From the NCBI RefSeq assembly GCF_001605885.1, contig NZ_LRPE01000016.1, positions 1 to 64,000 on the forward strand: 64,000 nt of DNA, written 5' to 3'. Both the position numbers and the translations under genes were made by a program. Each line of letters starts with the position of its first letter. Positions within the stretch are counted from its first letter, which is position 1. Below the pieces are notes generated by a model. It was not told the origin of the DNA. It worked only from the letters and a program-made list of their open reading frames with translations, and did no database searches. Of the stretch, positions 45,653 through 55,193 are shown in pieces. This DNA comes from Acinetobacter lactucae (GTDB lineage Bacteria > Pseudomonadota > Gammaproteobacteria > Pseudomonadales > Moraxellaceae).

Positions 45653-46408
45653 TTAGAACTTAAGTGTTAACCCTGCTCCATAATACCAACCATGTTCAGA
45701 GTCGGTTCCAGTTTGCCAAGCAGTTTGTTTTAAACCTTTTTCATAGCCGTAACCGACATCAACAAATGGCATCACCTTTTTGTTGATTTCATAACGGGTT
45801 TGAAAACCAGCTTGTAAACTTGATAAACCTGTTTTACTGGCATAGCGAGATTCATCTTGCAAAATAACATCTGCTTTTAAATAAGGTTTACCAATTAACT
45901 TTTGGGTAAAGAGTAAATCTCTTTCCGTTTCTAAACTTAGCTTCCATAGCTGATCTTCACCTGCATAAAGATAAGCATCTGTTTCAAAAAAGTAAGGTGC
46001 CATGCCATGTAAACCTACTACACCAGCCCAGCGATCTTGCTTGTTGTCTGCTCGCTGTAAACGCTCGTAGTTTACTCCAGCCTGTACATCCCAATAATCG
46101 GCTACATTCCGACTATAAAGTACTGAACCACCATAATTAGCATCTTCGGACTCGGCTTTATCAACATTGGCTTTAATGAACAATTTATTTTCATCCGTTC
46201 CCACCCAAGTTTCTAATTCAGAAGAAAAACTACCTTCTCCTTCTTCACTTTGGGTCCAGCCAGTATCAATTTTTGTTGCTTGATAAACTTGTCCACCATG
46301 TTCACGTAAATGATCATGCGTTAAGGGTTCTTGTGCCAAAGCAAGAACCGATACACCAGAGAAAATACCGCAACATATCATTTGAGAAAATAACTTAGTG
46401 ATGCGCAT
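45653..46408 (-). CDS. copB: Copper resistance protein B (outer-membrane)
   Basis: A 251-residue outer-membrane protein of the CopB family. Its signal peptide (MRITKLFSQMICCGIFSGVSVLALAQ) precedes a beta-barrel with GGSVLYSRNVADYWDVQAGVNYE and a C terminus GWYYGAGLTLKF ending in Phe. The start at 46408 has AAGGAG seven bases upstream and overlaps the end of copA by 14 bp; the upstream in-frame start at 46426 is less likely. The Met-rich N terminus seen in some CopB proteins is absent. Confidence 0.88.
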   Translation of the reverse strand: MRITKLFSQMICCGIFSGVSVLALAQEPLTHDHLREHGGQVYQATKIDTGWTQSEEGEGSFSSELETWVGTDENKLFIKANVDKAESEDANYGGSVLYSRNVADYWDVQAGVNYERLQRADNKQDRWAGVVGLHGMAPYFFETDAYLYAGEDQLWKLSLETERDLLFTQKLIGKPYLKADVILQDESRYASKTGLSSLQAGFQTRYEINKKVMPFVDVGYGYEKGLKQTAWQTGTDSEHGWYYGAGLTLKF

Positions 46409-48329
46409 GACTAGCTCCTTTCTCATCTTCAGATTGAAGAGGTGCTTGAGATGGATCTACTGCTCCATCATTCACTTGAGCCACAATTAATTTATTCATC
46501 ATTCCAGCACTCATGTGATAAAGCAGATGGCAATGAATCGCCCACTCTCCTAAAGCATCGGCTGTCAATAACGCAGTAACTGTCTTTCCTGGTGGAACAA
46601 TAACGGTATGTTTATTTGGTAAGTTTTCAGCTTGTTGGCCATTTTCTAATTGCATAAACATGCCATGTAAATGCATTGGGTGAGCCATCATGCTGTCATT
46701 CACGAACTTCAAGCGAATACGTTCACCATACTTAACTTGCAATGGCTCAGCTTCGCTAAATTTCTTGCCATTAATGGTCCAGATATAACGCTCCATGTTG
46801 CCACCTAAACGAATAACAAGCTCTCGTTCTGGTGCACGTGTGTCTGGCTGAGGTGTTAAAGATTGCAAATCACTATATTGCAGTGCTTTCATACCCTCTG
46901 GTGTCGAAGCATTTGCCCAGCCATAAACGGGCTCATCCTTTTTAGCCTTATTCTCAAATTGCGCAGGCATCTCATTCTTCATATTCATCATAGCGTGGTC
47001 ATGCTTACTCGATGGCATTGCCTGCATATCATGCTTCATCTCAGGCATTGCTGACATGTCATGCTTCATTTGCATCATAGAATGATCATGTTTTTCAGAT
47101 GACATATTTTTCATGTCATGGCTCATGTTCATCATCGTATGATCATGATTAGTCTGGCTCTCTTCTTTTTTCATTTCAGGCATAGCCGACATGTCGTATT
47201 GCATGTTCATTTGATGGCCAGTATGTTCATCACTCGCCCCATTGCCATGACTCATGCCCATATCATCCATGGTTAACAAAGAACGTGGACGTGGCTGCGG
47301 TATTTGAACTGACCCTACAGCTTGCGTATTTTCATTGTGCAAACTACCGATAGCGAAACCACTTCGGTCAATAGACTCTGCTTCAATCTGATAATTTGGC
47401 TGTTTAGGCTCTACAATCACATCGTAAGTTTCGGCTGTACCAATACGAAACTCATCAATTGCCACAGGTTTAACTGGCTGTCCGTCTGCACTTACAACTG
47501 TCATTTTTAAGTTTGGAATTCTGACATCAAAAAATGACATGGCAGAAGCGTTAATGAAACGTAGTCGGACTTTATCTCCCGCCTTAAAATCACCTGTCCA
47601 GTTTTGCTGCGGTGTCTTACCGTTGACTAAGAAGGTGTAGCCCGTCACATCAGACATATCAGTTTTTAACATCCGCATCTGATTCCACATCGAACGATCT
47701 TGCCAAGTTGCTTTTAAGCCTTGTGCTTTAACTTGCTTCCAGACATCAGATACAGTTTCACGGCGGATTTGATAATATTCAGGAGATTTCTTCAAATTCT
47801 TCATAATACTATCGCTAGAAGAGTTATGAAAATCTGAAAGCATCACTACGTAATCACGGTCCGTTTTTTCATGAGCAGCAACAGGTATCTTGCCTTTTGG
47901 ATAAATCACAAGTGGACCATATAAACCATCTTGCTCTTGGCCTTTACTATGGGCGTGATACCAATATGTGCCGTTTTGTTTCACCTTAAAACGGTAAACA
48001 AAATCTCCGTTTGGCGCGATTCCTTTGAAATTATTAAAACCCGGTACACCATCCATTAATCCTGGCAATAACAAACCATGCCAGTGTAAAGAAGTGTCTT
48101 GATTCTTTAATTGATTATGAACATGAATCACAGCCTCATCTCCCTCCTCAAACTCAAGGAGTGGTGCTGTAAACTTGCCATTTACGGTAATTCGTTTGAG
48201 CGACTGACCCGTAATATTGACCTGTTGTTCATTAATATTAAGGTGATATTCCTTAATTGCTGCGAGCGTCCATGGTGAAACCAATAGACCAAATACAGCG
48301 ACAAGGCTGCTAATTGTTTTATGAGACAT
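46395..48329 (-). CDS. copA: Periplasmic multicopper oxidase CopA/PcoA
   Basis: A 644-residue exported multicopper oxidase of copper resistance. All four copper-binding motifs are seen: LHWHGLLLPG (about 80), WYHAHSKGQ (about 122), HPMHLHGMF (about 553) and HCHLLYHMSAGM (about 601). Residues about 353-455 form a Met/His-rich region with repeated HDMSAMPEMKHD-like units that should bind extra copper. The signal peptide (SLVAVFGLLVSPWTLA) lacks a twin-arginine pair, which many CopA homologues have. Confidence 0.93.
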   Translation of the reverse strand: MSHKTISSLVAVFGLLVSPWTLAAIKEYHLNINEQQVNITGQSLKRITVNGKFTAPLLEFEEGDEAVIHVHNQLKNQDTSLHWHGLLLPGLMDGVPGFNNFKGIAPNGDFVYRFKVKQNGTYWYHAHSKGQEQDGLYGPLVIYPKGKIPVAAHEKTDRDYVVMLSDFHNSSSDSIMKNLKKSPEYYQIRRETVSDVWKQVKAQGLKATWQDRSMWNQMRMLKTDMSDVTGYTFLVNGKTPQQNWTGDFKAGDKVRLRFINASAMSFFDVRIPNLKMTVVSADGQPVKPVAIDEFRIGTAETYDVIVEPKQPNYQIEAESIDRSGFAIGSLHNENTQAVGSVQIPQPRPRSLLTMDDMGMSHGNGASDEHTGHQMNMQYDMSAMPEMKKEESQTNHDHTMMNMSHDMKNMSSEKHDHSMMQMKHDMSAMPEMKHDMQAMPSSKHDHAMMNMKNEMPAQFENKAKKDEPVYGWANASTPEGMKALQYSDLQSLTPQPDTRAPERELVIRLGGNMERYIWTINGKKFSEAEPLQVKYGERIRLKFVNDSMMAHPMHLHGMFMQLENGQQAENLPNKHTVIVPPGKTVTALLTADALGEWAIHCHLLYHMSAGMMNKLIVAQVNDGAVDPSQAPLQSEDEKGASHAHH

Positions 48330-48369
48330 TGCTGTAATCCTTTGAACTAAAAAAATAAGTAAGAAAGGA

Positions 48370-48765
48370 TTAAGCTTTAGGTGGGCGTAAAATCTCTTGC
48401 CAGTATCCGGCTAAATGCTGAGCCTGATAAATACTGCTAAATTGAGAGGAAATAGGAATGAATTGCGAGTCAATATCTGGTACAGCTTGCTGTAATGCCA
48501 AATTCACAATTTGACAATGGACTGGGTTACAGTCCTGACAATGTTCACCATGCGAATGAAGAGACTGTGTCATATTTTGATGACATGCAGTCTGATCATC
48601 TGTTTGAACATGCATATTCTTATGCGAAGTTTTGTCACTATGACACGGCATAGTATGAAGATCATGCTGCATAGGCGTCTGAGCAATAGACACACCACTC
48701 CACCCAATGACCAAAGTCATTAGGAACACAAACCAAGCATACTTGCGTAAGTGTTGTAGAGCCAT
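48370..48765 (-). CDS. Small Cys/His-rich protein heading the copper operon
   Basis: A 131-residue protein with an N-terminal hydrophobic segment (YAWFVFLMTLVIGWSGVSIAQ) that may be a signal peptide. A central metal-ligand-rich stretch includes MPCHSDKTSHKNMH, CHQNMTQSLHSHGEHCQDC and HCQIVN. I cannot assign it to a named family with certainty; it resembles the small Cys/His proteins found ahead of copA in gamma-proteobacteria. It lies 40 bp upstream of copA and is probably a periplasmic copper-binding accessory. Confidence 0.7.
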   Translation of the reverse strand: MALQHLRKYAWFVFLMTLVIGWSGVSIAQTPMQHDLHTMPCHSDKTSHKNMHVQTDDQTACHQNMTQSLHSHGEHCQDCNPVHCQIVNLALQQAVPDIDSQFIPISSQFSSIYQAQHLAGYWQEILRPPKA

Positions 48766-48868
48766 TGTGGTTTATAGCCTAGAGCCGATGAATAATCTTA
48801 ATTCCATTAGCATAACCAAGTTTTAAAACAGATACAATTTTCATTCTTAACTGTTTGTTTTTAAGTGA

Positions 48869-49690
48869 TTAAGAAAATGGTGTTTGACGCTGGAGTACTA
48901 AATCTATCACCTTTAATGCACCTTCTTGTTCATTACTTACAGTTGCATAAGGAGCTACAGCTTTTAAAGCATCTACTGCATTTTCAACTGCAAACCCATA
49001 CCCCACAGCTTTAATCATCTGAATATCATTATTGTTATCACCAATTGCGACTACCTGATCAGGTTCAACCTGCCATTTTTGTAGTAATAGCTTTAAACCA
49101 TGGGCTTTATGTTGGTCTGGAAGAATCAAATCGATAAAATTAAAACCACTTGAAACAGGTACCAAAACTTTATCTGCTACAAAACTTTGCTTCTGAAAAT
49201 GCTCAAAAATTGCAAAGCTCTCATTTTCCTGAGCCGTAAAAGTAATTTTGCACACTAAGTCATCTAGGGCATAAAAGTCATCTACAACTGTCAGCTTTTC
49301 AAAATATCTCGCAACTTTGGCATAATCCTCTGCGTTCATACTGCTATGCACGTAAGCACTTTGTTTTCCACAGATCACCATTGTTGAGGTATACACGGGG
49401 TCAATCGCTTTTAAAATCTCAACGTATTGTTGCTGACTTAAATGAGCAAAAGCTAATTCTTGCCCAGCATCTACAACATGTGCGCCATTTTCTGCAATAA
49501 ATGCAATCTCATGATTAATTTCTGGAAAATAGGTAACAAGTTTTGCAAGTTGATTACCACTGGCTACCACAAAATGAATATTATTTTGTTTTAGTTGTTC
49601 GTATTGTTTTAAAAAACGTGCTTTGTTGTACTGCTTTTTGGAATTAAGAAAAGTCCCATCCATATCTACCGCTAAAATTTTTACTGTCAT
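48869..49690 (-). CDS. Cof-type HAD-IIB phosphatase
   Basis: A 273-residue HAD-superfamily hydrolase. Motif I is AVDMDGTFLN (about 5-14, nucleophile Asp), motif II VVASGNQ (about 38) and motif IV VVAIGDNNNDIQMIKAVGYGFAVENA (about 214-239). The IIB cap domain lies between. These enzymes dephosphorylate sugar phosphates or cofactors; the substrate is not determined here. Confidence 0.87.
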   Translation of the reverse strand: MTVKILAVDMDGTFLNSKKQYNKARFLKQYEQLKQNNIHFVVASGNQLAKLVTYFPEINHEIAFIAENGAHVVDAGQELAFAHLSQQQYVEILKAIDPVYTSTMVICGKQSAYVHSSMNAEDYAKVARYFEKLTVVDDFYALDDLVCKITFTAQENESFAIFEHFQKQSFVADKVLVPVSSGFNFIDLILPDQHKAHGLKLLLQKWQVEPDQVVAIGDNNNDIQMIKAVGYGFAVENAVDALKAVAPYATVSNEQEGALKVIDLVLQRQTPFS

Positions 49691-49787
49691 TAATTATCGA
49701 GGTCTCTTACTAAAAACTTATTAAACCAAATTTAGCTTTATTTTTCATGACACTTTTACAGTTTTATACGTATAGAGGCACAAAAAG

Positions 49788-50019
49788 TTTTACACAGAGC
49801 CATATCGTTTTTTACACAGGTTATTTTTTAGTAAAGCTTAATAAAAAACCAGATAATAAAATATACAGCACGCATAAAAAAAGAACGCCAAAACGTTCTT
49901 TTTTCATCGTTTTTGTCTAGCAAATAAACGGTTGATCTAATTTTGTTTATTTTACCAACAACTTATCCATACGGTTATCAACACAGTTATCCATACAGTT
50001 ATAAACAAAGTTATCCACA
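49788..50019. repeat. Phased array of DnaA-box-like 9-mers
   Basis: Five 9-mers start at 49963, 49975, 49987, 49999 and 50011, exactly 12 bp apart: TTATCCATA, TTATCAACA, TTATCCATA, TTATAAACA and TTATCCACA, the last being the perfect DnaA box. A degenerate sixth, TTATTCTCA, is in phase at 50023. Two further boxes matching TTWTNCACA (TTTTACACA) occur at 49788 and 49810. The array lies in the 355-bp gap between the Cof gene and rpe. Its gene context is not that of oriC. Confidence 0.7.
49876..49904. terminator. Terminator downstream of rpe
   Basis: AAGAACG/CGTTCTT stem with loop CCAAAA, flanked by A- and T-tracts so it can act on both strands. It is placed between the DnaA-box-like array and the Cof gene, 140 bp beyond the rpe stop codon. 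Confidence 0.8.
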
Positions 50020-50045
50020 AGTTTATTCTCAGTTCAACATACTTT

Positions 50046-50732
50046 TTAAGCGTCTACACTGCCTACTTTCGCAAGCTCTGCACGCATTTGATCAATCACA
50101 ACTTTATAATCGGGTTGACCAAAAATAGCTGAACCAGCAACAAACATATCTGCACCAGCTTCTGCAATTTCACGGATATTTGCAGGACCAACACCACCAT
50201 CAACTTCTAAACGAATATCACGACCACTTGCATCGATAATTTTACGAGCTTCACGTAATTTTTCTAAAGTCATTGGAATGAACTTTTGTCCACCAAAACC
50301 AGGGTTTACACTCATTATTAAAATTTGATCAACTTTATCAAGTACATAATCTAGATAATGCAATGGCGTTGCCGGGTTAAAAACTAACCCTGCTTTAGCA
50401 CCACCAGATTTGATAAGCTGTAATGAACGGTCAATGTGATGAGATGCTTCTGGGTGGAACGTAATAATATCTGCGCCTGCTTCTAGGAAATCGCCAATAA
50501 TACGATCAACTGGAGATACCATTAGATGCACATCAACAGGAGCTGTAATGCCATAATTTTTTAAAGCCTTACATACACCTGCACCAAAAGTTAAATTTGG
50601 AACATAGTGGTTATCCATCACGTCAAAATGCACTACATCTGCACCTGCGGCTAACACTTTGTCTACATCTTCGCCTAAACGAGCAAAATCGGCAGATAAA
50701 ATAGAAGGAGCAATCAAATAAGGCTTGGACAT
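50046..50732 (-). CDS. rpe: Ribulose-phosphate 3-epimerase
   Basis: A 228-residue TIM-barrel enzyme interconverting ribulose-5-phosphate and xylulose-5-phosphate. Landmarks are [16 protein letters not shown] (about 7-22), [18 protein letters not shown] (about 33-50), DVHLMVSP (about 67), [16 protein letters not shown] (about 138) and [12 protein letters not shown] (about 175). Metal ligands (His, Asp) are present in these motifs. Its own promoter and the downstream terminator suggest it is transcribed alone. Confidence 0.94.
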   Translation of the reverse strand: MSKPYLIAPSILSADFARLGEDVDKVLAAGADVVHFDVMDNHYVPNLTFGAGVCKALKNYGITAPVDVHLMVSPVDRIIGDFLEAGADIITFHPEASHHIDRSLQLIKSGGAKAGLVFNPATPLHYLDYVLDKVDQILIMSVNPGFGGQKFIPMTLEKLREARKIIDASGRDIRLEVDGGVGPANIREIAEAGADMFVAGSAIFGQPDYKVVIDQMRAELAKVGSVDA

Positions 50733-50916
50733 AGGTGGATGACCTGGCTAGAAGTTTAAGGAGAGACTAAAAATTATAACAAAAAAGAACCTACTTGGTC
50801 CGCCCTTCCTTGCTTAAATGACAACATTTCAAACTTGCAACGTAACGTTGCAACAATAGAATGCTAACGGCGAAACGAATTTGTTAAGGTACATTAAACC
50901 AATGTGAGGATTGATA

Positions 50917-51189
50917 ATGAAAAGCACAACTCATCTATTAACAAACGATGGAAAACGCATTGCAAAACGTCTGGTTAATCATTGGAAACACAAATTCGAA
51001 GTACAAGAAAATGAACAAGATTTTAAAATCTTAATGCCTACAGCAACGATTACACTTGCACCAGAAACAGAGCAGTTAAATGTTGCTATTGATAGCGAAT
51101 TAGATAACCACGACCACTTAGAAAAAGTGGTACTTGATCATCTAAACCGTATGGCTCAACAAGAATTTCAGGTGGAGTGGCAACACTAA
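50917..51189 (+). CDS. DUF2218 domain-containing protein
   Basis: A 90-residue protein from the ATG at 50917, which has TGAGGA upstream. It matches DUF2218 in length and pattern (THLLTNDGKRIAKRLVNHWKHKF, VVLDHLNRMA...FQVEWQH). Function is unknown; related proteins occur near iron-uptake genes. It is convergent with fghA, with no bases between the two stop codons. Confidence 0.75.
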   Translation: MKSTTHLLTNDGKRIAKRLVNHWKHKFEVQENEQDFKILMPTATITLAPETEQLNVAIDSELDNHDHLEKVVLDHLNRMAQQEFQVEWQH

Positions 51190-52035
51190 TTAGTCACCAA
51201 CCTTTTCTAACTGGATTGCATGAAACTGTAAATGCTCATCCATAAAGGTTTGAATAAAGTAATAGCCATGATCATAGCCAGCATGTTGTCTTAAAGTTAA
51301 AGGTTGTCCTGCTTTTAAACATGCTTGCTTAAATTTTTCAGGGTGAAGTTGTTCATAAAATTGGTCATCTAAGCCCTGATCAACCAAAATTTCATCAAAT
51401 ACTGCTCCATTTTTTGAGACCAACGCTGTGGCATCATGAGCTAGCCAGCTTTCGCGGTCTATACCTAAATAATTGCTAAAGGCTTTGTCGCCCCATGCAC
51501 ATTCAGTTGGTGCACAAATTGGAGCAAAAGCAGATACCGACTTAAATTTTTCTGGATATTTAAACGCTAAAGTTAATGCGCCGTGGCCACCCATTGAGTG
51601 CCCAAAGATACCGACTTGTTGAGCGTTTACAGGAAAGCTGTTTAAAATGAGTGGATATAACTCATCAATTAAATAACTTTCCATTTGATAATGCTCAGAC
51701 CAAGGTGTTTGTATTGCATTAATATAAAAGCTCGCACCTTGCCCAATATCCCAATGATCCCCTGCTGCGACTTGTTCTCCACGAGGAGAAGTATCAGGTG
51801 TAATCAGTACGAGGCTCAGTTGTGCTGCCATATGCTGTGCATGCGCTTTTATGGCAAAAGTTTCTTCAGTACACGTTAACCCAGCTAAGTAAAACAAAGT
51901 TGAGCAAGCTTTACCTTCTAAAGCTGCTGGTGGTAAATAAACACCAAACTTAGCTGGTCCTTTTAAATAAGAAGATTCAAATTGGTATATACGCTGCTCG
52001 CCCTCAAAGCAGCGGTTTTTTTGCAGGAGTTGCAT
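51190..52035 (-). CDS. fghA: S-formylglutathione hydrolase
   Basis: A 281-residue alpha/beta-hydrolase of the esterase D family, the last step of glutathione-dependent formaldehyde detoxification. The nucleophile elbow is GIFGHSMGGHGALTLAFKYPE (Ser at about 147). An oxyanion segment LFYLAGLTCTEETFAIKA lies at about 46-63, and the catalytic His is in HAGYDHGYYFIQTF. The ATG at 52035 has AGAGG upstream and overlaps the preceding gene by 32 bp. The partner formaldehyde dehydrogenase is not in the window. Confidence 0.9.
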   Translation of the reverse strand: MQLLQKNRCFEGEQRIYQFESSYLKGPAKFGVYLPPAALEGKACSTLFYLAGLTCTEETFAIKAHAQHMAAQLSLVLITPDTSPRGEQVAAGDHWDIGQGASFYINAIQTPWSEHYQMESYLIDELYPLILNSFPVNAQQVGIFGHSMGGHGALTLAFKYPEKFKSVSAFAPICAPTECAWGDKAFSNYLGIDRESWLAHDATALVSKNGAVFDEILVDQGLDDQFYEQLHPEKFKQACLKAGQPLTLRQHAGYDHGYYFIQTFMDEHLQFHAIQLEKVGD

Positions 52036-53455
52036 CGTTTTTAGCCTCTGTTTTTGTTTGAGCAATATCTACACTACCCGTATTTTGTTGAGGAAATAGA
52101 TACTTTTCCAACTGAGGTAGCATAAGTTCCATATTTTTACCGATCATCCACTGAGGCTCTGAAGATTCAACACCTTGAGCCACTTCCCATTTGGTGACTG
52201 TTTGCTTAGCTGTGTTAAACGAATCTTTCATCGACGATTGCTCTCGCATAGCCAAATCAAAGAAAGCTCGTCCAAAATAGGTATAGTCAGCTTCGTTATT
52301 ACACCCAAAAGAAGTTTTATCAGCGGCTGATGCGGTAATAATTAAAGTATCAGGAGACTGTAAAGCAGGAATAAAGCTTCCTGAATAACAGGCTGAGATA
52401 ACAATCACACGCCAGCGAATACCAGATTTATCAAGTGTTTCTCGCAACCATTTAGGGTCTACTTGCCCTAAATCTAATGGTGCATTTTCAATTTCAAAGT
52501 GATTTTGTTCACCGTGTGAAGTCATATATAGAAATAAGACATCACTATCACGGTTCATTTGCTGCCCCATACGGCGTAGGGCTAATTCGATACTGGTTTT
52601 AGAGGCAATTGGAATTTCTGTGCGGGTGTCTGGATTATTGACCAGCATCATTGAGCGTCCAATTGTTCCAAAACGTGTATCAAACTGTTCTTTAATACGG
52701 ACCACTTCCGATTTAAAAACATCTTGATAACTATCGCCAGCAACACCTAAAAAATACCAATGGCTTTTGGCGAGCTCACCATATTGAACTTGCTCTAAAG
52801 AATCATTTAATAGTTTACTTTGCGCATAAAAAGCATCTTCAGCAAACGTTGGAGCAGACTCTTCGACCTTCCAAATCGGTTGGTCTTTTACAGAAAGTTG
52901 CCAAACCACCATCGTTGCAATAGTCGCAACCATAACCAGTGCACGTTCCCACCAAGGCCACTTGAGCTCACGTGAGAAAACCCAAATTACCGCTAAACTT
53001 TGCCATACAAACAAAGCTACAAATAAGCTCGGTAAAATTCCGTTATAAATAGCATCAGGAATAAAGTTGAGATAACCATTAGAACCTAAATATTGAATCA
53101 AACATTGAATTAATAAGATATTCGTATCTAGAACCAACCATAATAAAGCAGGTACTAGCATTAAGCGAGGTTGATTGGTTCGCTGTGATAAGAAAATACC
53201 GACAATTAAAGCAATGAATGGCCAGAGTGCATAACCAATTAAACCTTGTGAATTGAAATCACCGATTTGACCTGCTACAAGCCAGCTATAAAGAGAGTTG
53301 GTACACCCTCCTAAAATTCCCCAAACAATCAGCTGAAGGATAGATGGATGCACAATCTGTAAAGAACGTCTTGACCCCAAAAACAGCCACATTCCGGCAA
53401 TTTGGTTGCTTTTAAAATCATGCCAAAAGTTAATGGAGGGTTTAAGATCAATCAT
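52004..53455 (-). CDS. Membrane-anchored C13 (legumain-like) cysteine peptidase
   Basis: A 483-residue protein. The N-terminal third has about five hydrophobic helices (for example LQLIVWGILGGCTNSLYSWLVAG and GYALWPFIALIVGIFLSQR). The C-terminal half is a caspase-fold C13 domain: the catalytic His is in LFLYMTSHGEQNHFEI (about 318) and the catalytic Cys in WRVIVISACYSGSFIPAL (about 355). Bacterial members are little studied; plant and animal relatives include asparaginyl endopeptidase and the GPI transamidase. The C-terminal tail overlaps the start of fghA, so the two are translationally linked. Confidence 0.83.
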   Translation of the reverse strand: MIDLKPSINFWHDFKSNQIAGMWLFLGSRRSLQIVHPSILQLIVWGILGGCTNSLYSWLVAGQIGDFNSQGLIGYALWPFIALIVGIFLSQRTNQPRLMLVPALLWLVLDTNILLIQCLIQYLGSNGYLNFIPDAIYNGILPSLFVALFVWQSLAVIWVFSRELKWPWWERALVMVATIATMVVWQLSVKDQPIWKVEESAPTFAEDAFYAQSKLLNDSLEQVQYGELAKSHWYFLGVAGDSYQDVFKSEVVRIKEQFDTRFGTIGRSMMLVNNPDTRTEIPIASKTSIELALRRMGQQMNRDSDVLFLYMTSHGEQNHFEIENAPLDLGQVDPKWLRETLDKSGIRWRVIVISACYSGSFIPALQSPDTLIITASAADKTSFGCNNEADYTYFGRAFFDLAMREQSSMKDSFNTAKQTVTKWEVAQGVESSEPQWMIGKNMELMLPQLEKYLFPQQNTGSVDIAQTKTEAKNDATPAKKPLL

Positions 53456-53591
53456 AGAAGGTTTTCAAAAATTTCGTTTTTGACAGGCATCTTAAGTGTA
53501 TGCCTGCTAAGAATTTTAGCAATCATGCTTTTGAACTATATCACATATATTTGTGCATTATTCAAGCAATAAAACCTAACCTTACATAAGC

Positions 53592-54383
53592 CTACTGAAA
53601 ATACGCATCAAAACGACAAGCATCTCCTTGCCATTGATGAGCTGGCTCTTGATTTGCCAAAAAAATAGCATGACGTGGCCGTTTAACGACTACACGTTTA
53701 GCAACTTTCTGCGCCAAAACCAGCAAATTATCCCCTAAATCCATTTCACCATCTTCGGGTAAAAGAAGATGTAAAAGCTGCATCTGTTTTTTGACTTGAG
53801 CTTGTTTTTTGATTGCTTGATGGTTTTGATCACGCTGCGGAAACATCGGATCTAAATACACCACATCAACCGTTTGGGCTTCCTGCTGTAACTGTTGTAA
53901 ATAAGTTGCAGAATCAGCAAAGATCAGTTGAATCCGATCCATAAACTGGCTTAAAAAGCTATCTTGTTCAGCTTGTGCTTTTGCATCTTCAAGTAAGGTA
54001 AATAAAATTGGATGGCGTTCAACCAATTGTATTTGTGCGCCAAGGTAAGCCATAAGTAAGCTGTCATGGCCTAAACCCGCTGTAGCATCAACCAGTACCG
54101 GCTTTTCACCTAACTGACAAGCACGGGCAATCATTTCCGATTTAAGACTTGCACGTTTTAAACGTGGAATTTCAGCTTTCCAGTCAGGCTGCATTTTCAT
54201 GCCATTAGCAGATAACCAAAGTCCATTTTCATCTACACAAAGGGCAATTTCAGGATTGAAGCGTAAAAACCGTGCATTCAGCTTTTCGATTGGCTGTAAA
54301 TCGACAGTCATACCTCTAGAACAAAGCACAGCTTGGTAGTGCTGTGCTTGTTCTTGAAAATCTTCTTCAAAATATATATGCAT
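53592..54383 (-). CDS. rsmJ: 16S rRNA (guanine-1516-N2)-methyltransferase RsmJ
   Basis: A 263-residue SAM-dependent methyltransferase. SAM motif I is [31 protein letters not shown] (about 94-124). The catalytic motif is [26 protein letters not shown] (about 174-199), in which DPMFP is characteristic of RsmJ. It follows tsaB by 11 bp on the same strand. Confidence 0.9.
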   Translation of the reverse strand: MHIYFEEDFQEQAQHYQAVLCSRGMTVDLQPIEKLNARFLRFNPEIALCVDENGLWLSANGMKMQPDWKAEIPRLKRASLKSEMIARACQLGEKPVLVDATAGLGHDSLLMAYLGAQIQLVERHPILFTLLEDAKAQAEQDSFLSQFMDRIQLIFADSATYLQQLQQEAQTVDVVYLDPMFPQRDQNHQAIKKQAQVKKQMQLLHLLLPEDGEMDLGDNLLVLAQKVAKRVVVKRPRHAIFLANQEPAHQWQGDACRFDAYFQ

Positions 54384-54394
54384 GAGTACTGCCT

Positions 54395-55060
54395 TTACTT
54401 TGCTTTACCCTGATCCGCTATTTTTTTCCATGCATCATCACGTAAATAAACTGGCAAAGCATGTTCAGCATCAACCCACTGCTTTTGCGCTGCATAAACA
54501 CGTGCAATCGAAGCAATGTCTTGTGCAGTTGCAGTGATTGTTTGATGCTCTGCATCAGCTTGAAGTAGTTTTGCGCCAGAACCAATTAAGCAATGCTTTG
54601 CGTAAACAGCCGCTGACTCATAGCCCATTAATTTTTCTTCATCAATACACTGCATGATACCTTGTTCATTTAGAACATAACTTGCAATGTAAACTTCGTT
54701 CATACGAGCATCGAGAACTGCAGTCACTTGTTCCAAACCTTCAAGTCGGTATGCCGCTTGAGCTAAAGCTTGTAAAGTAGAAACTGGAATGACTGGTAAA
54801 TCTTGTGACCATGCCAATGCCTGAGCAACAGCAGCATTAATGCGAACACCACTAAAAGAACCTGGCCCACGGCTAAAGGCAATTGCATCTAAACCAGCAA
54901 CTTCAAGACCTGTTTGTTGTAGCCCCTGCTCAATCATGGGCAAAATGGTCTGGGTTTGTGCTTTCGCCCGCGTATCGAGTTGAAAAAACAGTTCTTGGGT
55001 TTCATCGACTAATGAAATAGAACACTGCTCATTTGCAGTTTCCAACGCCAGCAATTTCAT
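54395..55060 (-). CDS. tsaB: tRNA threonylcarbamoyladenosine biosynthesis protein TsaB
   Basis: A 221-residue ASKHA-fold protein that partners TsaD and TsaE in making t6A in ANN-decoding tRNAs. The family motif [25 protein letters not shown] is at about 67-91, and [17 protein letters not shown] is the typical N terminus. The start is the ATG at 55060 with AAGG upstream; a TTG at 55066 is less likely. It is probably cotranscribed with rsmJ. Confidence 0.92.
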   Translation of the reverse strand: MKLLALETANEQCSISLVDETQELFFQLDTRAKAQTQTILPMIEQGLQQTGLEVAGLDAIAFSRGPGSFSGVRINAAVAQALAWSQDLPVIPVSTLQALAQAAYRLEGLEQVTAVLDARMNEVYIASYVLNEQGIMQCIDEEKLMGYESAAVYAKHCLIGSGAKLLQADAEHQTITATAQDIASIARVYAAQKQWVDAEHALPVYLRDDAWKKIADQGKAK

Positions 55061-55146
55061 GCACAACCTTAGTATTAAATCAGATTAAAAACGAGGGTTA
55101 TGATACCCCACTCGGCTCTGATAGGCGAGTTGTTCTCTCTCTAAAT

Positions 55147-55172
55147 AAAAATGCCAAGCTTGTGCTTGGCAT
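55147..55172 (-). terminator. Terminator of the carbonic anhydrase-like gene
   Basis: A perfect nine-pair stem, ATGCCAAGC with GCTTGGCAT, followed on the minus strand by a T-rich tail. It lies 22 bp after the stop codon. Confidence 0.88.
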
Positions 55173-55193
55173 AGAACATATCTTACTCAAATT

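Noticed and set aside
49788..50031. Chromosomal replication origin oriC
   Set aside because: The box cluster is suggestive, but dnaA, dnaN, rpmH or gidA are absent and no GC-skew shift could be judged. It is kept only as a DnaA-box-like array.
49943..50128. A 61-residue frame rich in Tyr, Ser and Pro repeats
   Set aside because: It is the by-product of the 12-bp phased array and overlaps the rpe 3' end. It has no ribosome site.
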